Assembly: GCA_017615445.1 (NCBI GenBank)
Contig: JAGAAD010000066.1
Span: forward strand, 1 to 11,014
Direction of reading: 5' to 3'
Origin: Bacteroidales bacterium
GTDB taxonomy: Bacteria; Bacteroidota; Bacteroidia; Bacteroidales; UBA932
Length of the DNA: 11,014 nucleotides
Part shown: positions 5,907 to 11,014 of the stretch, in pieces
How the letters are laid out: the number at the start of each line of letters is the position of its first letter
How positions within the stretch are numbered: the first letter of the stretch is position 1
Made by a program: the position numbers and the translations under genes
The notes under the pieces: model-generated
Databases searched by the model: none
Seen by the model: the letters and a program-made list of their open reading frames with translations, nothing else
What the model was told of the DNA's origin: nothing

Positions 5907-6611
5907 ATGCGCGACAACCTAATAGGAATCCTGGTCACCGTGAGCGTCCACCTCGCGGTGATTCTCGTTTTGCTCCTGACGGTTGTCAATCCCCGGATCG
6001 AGAGGCAGCGCCAGAGCATCCTGTTCGATTTCAGCAAGCAGGATCCCATCGAGAAGCTGGAAAAAGAGCTCGCACGGCAGAAAGCCGCCAACGAGCGGGT
6101 GGAGCGCATGCTGCGCGAAGCCGGCGTCCAGGGCGAGGCCCTGAAGAACGTCGCCGTGGACCGCAGCAAGCTCAAGGACGACCGCGGCACGGACGCTGAA
6201 AAGCTCTACCGCGACGCCAAACGCATCGAGCAGCAGTACAAAGCCAACATGAACCGCCGGGAGGAAGACTTCAGCGCCACAGTCTCGAAGCCCAAGCCCA
6301 AGCCGCAGGAGCAAGAACGTCCGGCCTACCAGGGCCCGTCCGTGCTCTCCTACTCGCTTGGCGACCGCAAGGGCAGCTACCTCCCCATCCCGGCCTACAA
6401 ATGCATAGGCGCCGGCGAGGTGACTGTCATCATCACCGTCAATGCGGACGGCGATGTCACCAGCGCGAAGATCCAGGACGAAGTCTCATCGTCAGACAAA
6501 TGTCTTCGCGACTATGCACTCGGGGCGGCCCAACGCAGCCGCTTTTCGCGGAGCAAGACCGGCGCCGCGAAGGAAATCGGAAATATAGTCTACAGTTTTA
6601 TTGCCCAATAG
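5907..6611 (+). CDS. TonB/TolA-like energy-transducer protein
   Basis: This 234-residue protein has the architecture of a TonB or TolA partner of ExbB/ExbD-type motors. A short cytoplasmic start is followed by one transmembrane helix (about 6-27) containing Thr11-x3-His15, comparable with the Ser-x3-His motif that TonB and TolA use to engage their motor. Next is a charged, probably coiled-coil region (about 45-118), then a KPKPKP segment (128-133), and a TonB_C-like domain from about 165 (GEVTVIITVNADGDVTSAKI, then a helix CLRDYALGAAQRSRF and a final strand NIVYSFIAQ). The long helical stalk and two cysteines in the C-terminal region (Cys166 and Cys199) recall TolA domain III, which has a disulfide; short length and the Lys-Pro spacer fit TonB. 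Probable motor partner: the ExbB/ExbD proteins encoded at 1405-3726. Its 3' end overlaps the opposing S41 peptidase gene by 14 bases, and no terminator is visible. Confidence 0.82.
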   Translation: MRDNLIGILVTVSVHLAVILVLLLTVVNPRIERQRQSILFDFSKQDPIEKLEKELARQKAANERVERMLREAGVQGEALKNVAVDRSKLKDDRGTDAEKLYRDAKRIEQQYKANMNRREEDFSATVSKPKPKPQEQERPAYQGPSVLSYSLGDRKGSYLPIPAYKCIGAGEVTVIITVNADGDVTSAKIQDEVSSSDKCLRDYALGAAQRSRFSRSKTGAAKEIGNIVYSFIAQ

Positions 6612-8139
6612 CTGCAGCGAACACATCGTCTATCTGCAGATACAGGTGGTAGAAGGCATTGTCGCCTAACTTGGAATAACGGCTGACAAGCGCCTCGATC
6701 TGGGTCATCATATAGCTTCTGGATTCCTCCCACTCCCCTTCTTTCGGCACGAATCCGTCCTTGACGCGCGCGAATTCGAGGAACTGCCTGTCCAGCTGAG
6801 CCTTGCTCAGGTAGCGCAGCAGAGAGTCGTAGTCCGTTATCGCCTGCAGCTCGTCTTTATGACGGTCGAAATAGGCGGAGGAAAAGCGCATGGTGGTGGC
6901 CTTGCGGTTGCATTTCACATAGAAATCGCTCGCGAGGGTGGTGTCGATCGGCACGAACACGTCCGGGATGATGCCGCCCTTGGAGAGTTTCATGCTGTCA
7001 GACTGCACCATCTCGGCCTCGCCGTAGCGCTTGTAGACCTCGAGGGCATAGTCCGGAGTGTAGGGCTTCTGGATGCAGCGGCCGGACGGGGTGTAGAAAC
7101 GGGCCACGGTCAGGCGGATTCCGCTGCCGTCCGTGAAGAAGACAGGCTCCTGCACGAGGCCCTTGCCGAACGAGCGGCGGCCGTAGATGATACCGCGGTG
7201 GTTGTCCTGAATCGCGCCGGCGAAGATCTCGCTCGAAGAGGCAGAGCCTTCGTTGATCAGCACCTTCAGGCGTATGTCCTTCAGCGCTCCCCTGCCGTCC
7301 GCGAGATAATCCTCGCGCTTGCGATGCAGCCCCTGGATGTAGACTATCGTGTCCCCTTTCTCGAGGAAGGCGTTGCTCATCAGCAGGGCCTGGTCCAGGT
7401 AACCGCCCGAGTTGTCGCGAAGATCGAATATGAGCTCGCGCATCCCCTGCTTCTGCAGGCCCTCGGCTGCGTCGCTGAATTCCTTGAAGGTGGTGCGGGC
7501 GAACTTGGAGAGGCGGATGTAGCCTGTGCTGTCGCCGACCATGAACGCGGCGTCCACACTGTGCGTGGGAATCTTGCCGCGGGTGATTTCGAACGGGATG
7601 ACTTCGGAGCCGCGCTGGACCGTGACTGTGACTTTGGTGCCGGCCACGCCCCTCATCCTGCGGACCATGCTGTCCTGCGGGTACTTGCAGCCGGCGATCC
7701 GGACCGAATCCACCATCAGCAGGCGGTCTCCCGGCAGCAGGCCGACCTTTTCAGACGGGCCGCCCGGGATCACTTCGATCACCACGGCGGTGTCGTTCGG
7801 CACATTGAACTGAATCCCGATGCCGTCGAACCCGCCGGCCAGGTTGGTCTCCGATTCTTCAAGCTCCTGCGGGGGAAGGTAGACCGAATGCGGGTCCAGC
7901 TGGGCGAGGGCCGCGACCACGGCGGCATCCGTGACTTTCTGCCTGTCCACCGGATCCACATAGTTCTCGTCCACTTTCTGCAGGATGAGATTCAGCTTGC
8001 GCCAGTCCTGGTACTCGGTGCGCAGAGCTCTCTTGCGCTCGAAGGTCCTCTGCACGTTAAGGGTGAGAAGGACTCCGATCGCAATGCCCGAAAGGGCTAT
8101 CGCTATCCCTGTGAAGTTATTTATCTTCATGCTTGCCAT
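6598..8139 (-). CDS. S41-family C-terminal processing peptidase (Ctp/Tsp-like)
   Basis: A membrane-anchored periplasmic serine protease of up to 513 residues. One uncleaved signal-anchor helix lies at about 11-28, then the S41 N-terminal helical segment, a PDZ domain (about 105-190, with GGFDGIGIQF and the substrate-groove-type GLLPGDRLLMVD), the catalytic domain, and a C-terminal extension of about 120 residues. By alignment to E. coli Tsp, the catalytic Ser is Ser301 in EGSASSSEIFAGA and the Lys is Lys326 in SFGKGLVQE; Asp312 matches Tsp Asp441, giving the same spacing of 11 and 25 residues. Such enzymes trim or degrade proteins from non-polar C-termini. The first ATG is at 8139; ATG 8130 gives MKINNFTG, leaving a Lys immediately before the hydrophobic helix, and is slightly preferred. 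Either start lies inside the upstream deaminase gene (overlap 23 or 14 bases), suggesting translational coupling. Last gene of the minus-strand operon. Confidence 0.94.
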   Translation of the reverse strand: MASMKINNFTGIAIALSGIAIGVLLTLNVQRTFERKRALRTEYQDWRKLNLILQKVDENYVDPVDRQKVTDAAVVAALAQLDPHSVYLPPQELEESETNLAGGFDGIGIQFNVPNDTAVVIEVIPGGPSEKVGLLPGDRLLMVDSVRIAGCKYPQDSMVRRMRGVAGTKVTVTVQRGSEVIPFEITRGKIPTHSVDAAFMVGDSTGYIRLSKFARTTFKEFSDAAEGLQKQGMRELIFDLRDNSGGYLDQALLMSNAFLEKGDTIVYIQGLHRKREDYLADGRGALKDIRLKVLINEGSASSSEIFAGAIQDNHRGIIYGRRSFGKGLVQEPVFFTDGSGIRLTVARFYTPSGRCIQKPYTPDYALEVYKRYGEAEMVQSDSMKLSKGGIIPDVFVPIDTTLASDFYVKCNRKATTMRFSSAYFDRHKDELQAITDYDSLLRYLSKAQLDRQFLEFARVKDGFVPKEGEWEESRSYMMTQIEALVSRYSKLGDNAFYHLYLQIDDVFAAAIGQ

Positions 8140-8539
8140 CGAGCTGCTCGCACTCGATGTTTGCGCTCTTCAGAAGATCTATTCCGTCCGTGATGCGGTA
8201 GAGGTCCTTATAGACCACTCTCTTGATGCCGGACTGGATGATAAGTTTTGCGCACTCCATGCACGGAGATGCTGTGACATAGAGAGTCGCGCCCTCGGAG
8301 CTGTTGCCCGACTTTGCAACCTTGGTTATCGCATTGGCCTCGGCGTGGAGAACATAGGGTTTGGTGACGTCGTTTTCGTCTTCACACTGGTTTTCAAAGC
8401 CCGAGGGAGTGCCGTTGTAACCGTCTGAGATTATCATACGGTCCTTCACAAGCAGAGCACCCACCTGGCGGCGCTTGCAGTACGAGTTCTTGGCCCAAAC
8501 CTCGGCCATCTCGAGGTATCTTTCGTCGAATTTGTTCAT
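8117..8539 (-). CDS. dCMP deaminase / ComEB-type deoxycytidylate deaminase
   Basis: A 140-residue zinc-dependent cytidine-deaminase-fold enzyme. The active site is clear: HAEANAI (His65 zinc ligand, Glu67 proton shuttle) and PCMECAK (Cys93 and Cys96 zinc ligands). The N-terminal part, QVGALLVKD followed by GYNGTPSGFENQCED, matches the dCMP deaminase/ComEB group and not tRNA adenosine deaminase or free cytidine deaminase. It converts dCMP to dUMP, feeding thymidylate synthesis. The B. subtilis homologue is named comEB for its operon position, without an established competence role. Its start overlaps the upstream ligase stop by one base (TAATG), and its end overlaps the S41 peptidase start, so the three are likely translated in a coupled way. 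Substrate (dCMP versus another deoxycytidine nucleotide) is inferred from family. Confidence 0.93.
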   Translation of the reverse strand: MNKFDERYLEMAEVWAKNSYCKRRQVGALLVKDRMIISDGYNGTPSGFENQCEDENDVTKPYVLHAEANAITKVAKSGNSSEGATLYVTASPCMECAKLIIQSGIKRVVYKDLYRITDGIDLLKSANIECEQLDGKHEDK

Positions 8540-10200
8540 TATTTGTTTTCTTTCAGATACAGGTAACGTTTGATGCTGCGCTTGGGAGTACGCACGAAAT
8601 CTTCCTTGAGGATTTCAATCTTGCGTATCTGGGCATACTGAGGAAGCAGGGCGTTGATTTCCGGCAGGCTGCTCTGAATCTTGCCTTCCAGTTCATCCGC
8701 CTCGATGCCGTCCATCGCGGAAGTGACATAGTCCGGATAGATAATTGCAGTCAGTCCGCCCTTATCCTCCACAACCAGCGACTCCACCACATAAGGTTCG
8801 CTGTTGATGACAGCTTCCAGTTCCTCCGGATAGATATTCTGGCCGTTCGCGGAAAGGATCATGCATTTGAGGCGACCCTTGAGGTAGAGATAGCCTTTGC
8901 GGATCACGCCCATGTCGCCGGTGCGGAACCAGCCGTCCTCCGTGAATGCAGCTTCCGTGGCTTCTTCGTTGTGGTAGTAGCCCAGGAAGACATTCGGGCC
9001 CTTGACCTGCACCTCGCCGGGGATCTTTTCCGGATCCTTGGAGTCTATTCGGATCTTGCAGCCCGCCACCGCCTTACCGGCAGAGCCCACCTTCGAGCGG
9101 TTCCAGTGAGAATAGGTGATGATGGGGGCGCACTCCGTCATACCGTAGCCGGCAGTGAAGGGGAAGCGCATATTGTGGAAGAACTTCTCCACTTCCGGGT
9201 TCACCGCAGCTCCGCCGAGGATAACTTCCTCGAACGAACCTCCGAAGGCAGTCTTTATCCTCTTGCGGATGGTCCTCATCAGGAATCTTCCTATCAGCGG
9301 GATGCCGAAGAAGAAGCGGTAGTGCCTCATCATCGGCTTTATCTGGTTTTTGTAGACCTTCTCGATAATGAGCGGAACACTGATAATCACCGCCGGGTGG
9401 ATTTCCTGGAAAGCGGTCATAATAACCTTCGGGCTCGGGGTCTTCGAGAGGAAGTGAGTGTGCGCTCCGATACACATCTCAAAGAGGAACTCGAACATCA
9501 GGCCGTACATGTGCGCGCTCGGAAGCATCGCCACCATGTCCGCCGTGAAGTCCATCTGAGGCTCGGCCTCGTTTGCGGCAAACTCCACATTGGCGATGAG
9601 GGCCCTGTAGGGAATCATCACACCCTTGGAGAAACCTGAGGTGCCGGATGTGTAATTGATCAGAGCCAGTTCGTCCGGCGAATCGCGGTAGTAGTCAAGA
9701 TTCTCAGGGCGAAGACCGGATGCGTATTCGGTGTGGAAATCGGAGATCACTTTCGATCTTTCCTCATCCAGGTTGTCGATGGTGGTGTACAGGATGCGGA
9801 AATCCGTTATGTTCACCGCAGCCAGAAGGCTGGTGAGCCTGGAAGAATCTATCTTCTCCCAGATGGTCTCATCGATGAACAGCACCCTCGCCTCGGCATG
9901 GATGAGAAGGTCCGTAATATTGGACGGGTTGAAGTCGTGCAGAAGCGGCACCGGCACCGCGCCGTAGGTCATGGTGGCAAGGAAACTCACGCCCCAGTTG
10001 GCCTGGTTGCGCCCGCAGATGGCGATTTTATCGCCAGGGTTGATGCCGAAACGGCTGTAGTGCCGCTGGATGATGGCTATTCTCTCCGCCAGCATGGCGT
10101 AGTTCATGGTCTCTCCCTTGTAATTGGAGAGAGCCGGCCTCCACCAGTTCTTTTTGAAACTGCGTTCGAGTTGCTTATTAAGAGATTTGATTTTCAGCAT
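8539..10200 (-). CDS. AMP-binding enzyme, long-chain acyl-CoA ligase-like
   Basis: A 553-residue member of the ANL (acyl-CoA/NRPS/luciferase) adenylating superfamily. Motifs in order are A3 YTSGTSGFSKG (183-193), A5 GYGMTE (351-356), A7 GWFRTGD (423-429), and A8-type KGRLKCMILSANGQNIYPEE (441-460). The hinge and the NGxNIYPEE sequence are those of long-chain fatty acyl-CoA synthetases, which activate fatty acids through an acyl-AMP. The A10 region reads RTPKRSIKRYLY (537-548): aligned on the Ile-x-Arg, the residue where the usual catalytic Lys stands is Ser542, with lysines at 540 and 544. There is no signal peptide; a basic N-terminus suggests cytosolic or membrane-peripheral location. The upstream gene ends one base before this start and the downstream deaminase overlaps its stop. 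Substrate is unproven; acyl-ACP synthetase or another carboxylate activator remains possible. Confidence 0.88.
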   Translation of the reverse strand: MLKIKSLNKQLERSFKKNWWRPALSNYKGETMNYAMLAERIAIIQRHYSRFGINPGDKIAICGRNQANWGVSFLATMTYGAVPVPLLHDFNPSNITDLLIHAEARVLFIDETIWEKIDSSRLTSLLAAVNITDFRILYTTIDNLDEERSKVISDFHTEYASGLRPENLDYYRDSPDELALINYTSGTSGFSKGVMIPYRALIANVEFAANEAEPQMDFTADMVAMLPSAHMYGLMFEFLFEMCIGAHTHFLSKTPSPKVIMTAFQEIHPAVIISVPLIIEKVYKNQIKPMMRHYRFFFGIPLIGRFLMRTIRKRIKTAFGGSFEEVILGGAAVNPEVEKFFHNMRFPFTAGYGMTECAPIITYSHWNRSKVGSAGKAVAGCKIRIDSKDPEKIPGEVQVKGPNVFLGYYHNEEATEAAFTEDGWFRTGDMGVIRKGYLYLKGRLKCMILSANGQNIYPEELEAVINSEPYVVESLVVEDKGGLTAIIYPDYVTSAMDGIEADELEGKIQSSLPEINALLPQYAQIRKIEILKEDFVRTPKRSIKRYLYLKENK

Positions 10201-10201
10201 A

Positions 10202-11014
10202 TCAATAGGTTCTGTACACGTCGAAGCGAAGTTCGCTTCTGGTCCACGTCAGCTGGCAGTCGTCCGCAAGGACTATCGCCTTCACTCCCTTCGAGGGCCA
10301 ATAATGGAGTTTCTGCCTGACTTCGGAGGCGAGGAAATGCTTGACCGCATCCTCGCTGCCCATAATCAGCCAGTTGCCTATGCAGGCGGCATGGGAGTCG
10401 TCCGCTATCTGATATCCCTGTCCGAACAGGGTGGTGATGAAACCGCGATGTGTGTTATAACGCACATTGTGCGAGACAAGAGGCTTGGCCGGGCGGATCA
10501 GGACGACCTCCTCACCCTTCCACTGCACCTTCGCCACCTCCTTGATGTCTGTCTCCATGGCCCATTTCACAGGGTCCGAGCCCGCCGTCTTCGCGAGCTG
10601 CGCGCACGCGTTATTCCACTTGTTAAGTCCGCTGCGGGCGTCCAGATTTTTCTTGCGCGCCTCGAGCAGGTTCTCAACCGACGCTATCGGCTGGTCCACG
10701 ACATAGGTCGTGCCCTGAGGCAGCATGTTCGCCAGCTTGCTTTCTCCATAGCCCTGGTTTTCAAAGACCTGGGCGAGCTTGGAGAAATCGTCCGGCTGCA
10801 CCGTCCTCACTTCGTAGGTCAGATACACTCCCCTGCCCGCAGGCTCGGTGGCGCTGAGGTGCATCACCGTCCAGTCTGAATAACCTTTGATGAAGCTGAC
10901 CAGCTGCTTGCGGGAGATATATTGGGAAAGGAAGTCCTTCGGGAGGAGATTCGCGATTGCGTCGTTGCGGAAAATCACCACGTCGCCGCGGGCCGGCGCC
11001 TTCTCGAGCGCGTC
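10202..11014 (-). CDS. Unrecognised protein, C-terminal part (N-terminus outside window)
   Basis: The minus-strand frame is open from the right edge to TGA at 10204-10202, giving about 270 visible residues. The GTG at 10981 is unlikely to be the true start, since in-frame coding (DALEKAPARGDVVIFRND) continues beyond it to the edge. No transmembrane helix or catalytic motif is visible in this part. It has moderate hydrophobic strands alternating with charged helices and segments such as NMLPQGTTYVVDQPIAS and GFITTLFGQGYQIADDSHAACIGNWLIMGSEDAVKHF. The pattern of repeated strand-helix blocks with 'nwLiiGsedavk.f' recalls large exported DUF3352-like proteins of Bacteroidota, but this is recollection without a search and is held loosely. 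The stop is one base before the acyl-CoA ligase-like start, so it is the upstream member of the same operon. Confidence 0.75.
   Translation of the reverse strand, partial: DALEKAPARGDVVIFRNDAIANLLPKDFLSQYISRKQLVSFIKGYSDWTVMHLSATEPAGRGVYLTYEVRTVQPDDFSKLAQVFENQGYGESKLANMLPQGTTYVVDQPIASVENLLEARKKNLDARSGLNKWNNACAQLAKTAGSDPVKWAMETDIKEVAKVQWKGEEVVLIRPAKPLVSHNVRYNTHRGFITTLFGQGYQIADDSHAACIGNWLIMGSEDAVKHFLASEVRQKLHYWPSKGVKAIVLADDCQLTWTRSELRFDVYRTY

Noticed and set aside
6859..8193. 444-codon open frame on the plus strand opposite the S41 peptidase gene
   Set aside because: It is antisense to a gene with complete catalytic motifs, is very rich in His, Arg, Asp and Val without hydrophobic core patterns, and overlaps the deaminase too. 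GC-rich codon use leaves this frame free of stops.
9731..10879. Plus-strand frames of 78 to 251 codons opposite the ligase and the right-edge gene
   Set aside because: They are antisense shadows: the minus strand carries intact ANL motifs and a continuous operon with overlapping start and stop codons.

Overview
The window looks like chromosomal DNA from a GC-rich member of the Bacteroidota, most likely order Bacteroidales. The evidence is: an exbB – small membrane protein – exbD – exbD cluster in which ExbB carries an N-terminal signal peptide; an A-rich leader without a Shine-Dalgarno sequence in front of exbB; a TAnnTTTG-type -7 promoter element in front of tatD; and the dCMP deaminase – S41 peptidase gene pair. 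This is inference from gene content and signals; no 16S or other marker search could be run. No transposase, integrase, CRISPR array, rRNA or tRNA gene is visible, and no gene-free stretch exceeds about 130 bases.

Layout, plus strand. The 3' third of dprA enters from the left edge (to 374). A 123-bp gap holds an unusually large nested inverted repeat (379-475) and a -7 element. Then comes tatD (498-1277). After a 127-bp gap with the probable promoter and A-rich leader comes a tight four-gene membrane-energisation cluster: exbB (1405-2196), an uncharacterised four-helix membrane protein (2206-2652), exbD1 (2659-3243) and exbD2 (3259-3726). A strong intrinsic terminator (3745-3775) closes it. 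Next are asnS (3789-5195), two hairpins in an 81-bp gap, udk (5277-5897), and 9 bases later a TonB/TolA-like protein (5907-6611).

Layout, minus strand. From the right edge inward, an unrecognised partial gene (11014-10202), an AMP-binding acyl-CoA ligase-like gene (10200-8539), a dCMP/deoxycytidylate deaminase (8539-8117) and an S41 C-terminal processing peptidase (8130 or 8139 to 6598) form one closely packed operon. The junctions are a 1-base gap, a 1-base TAATG overlap and a 14- to 23-base overlap. This operon meets the plus-strand TonB/TolA-like gene tail to tail with a 14-base overlap.

How the genes fit together. ExbB and the two ExbDs should form a proton-driven inner-membrane motor. 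The TonB/TolA-like protein has the transmembrane His expected of a partner for such a motor, although asnS and udk lie between them. The remaining genes are housekeeping: translation (asnS), pyrimidine salvage (udk, dCMP deaminase), DNA handling (dprA, tatD), fatty-acid activation and periplasmic proteolysis. The most unusual features are the inverted-repeat element between dprA and tatD, the conserved-looking but unnamed membrane protein inside the motor operon, the TonB/TolA-like protein with two C-terminal-domain cysteines, and an apparent loss of the usual A10 lysine in the AMP-binding enzyme. I see no clear evidence of a wholly new multi-gene system.
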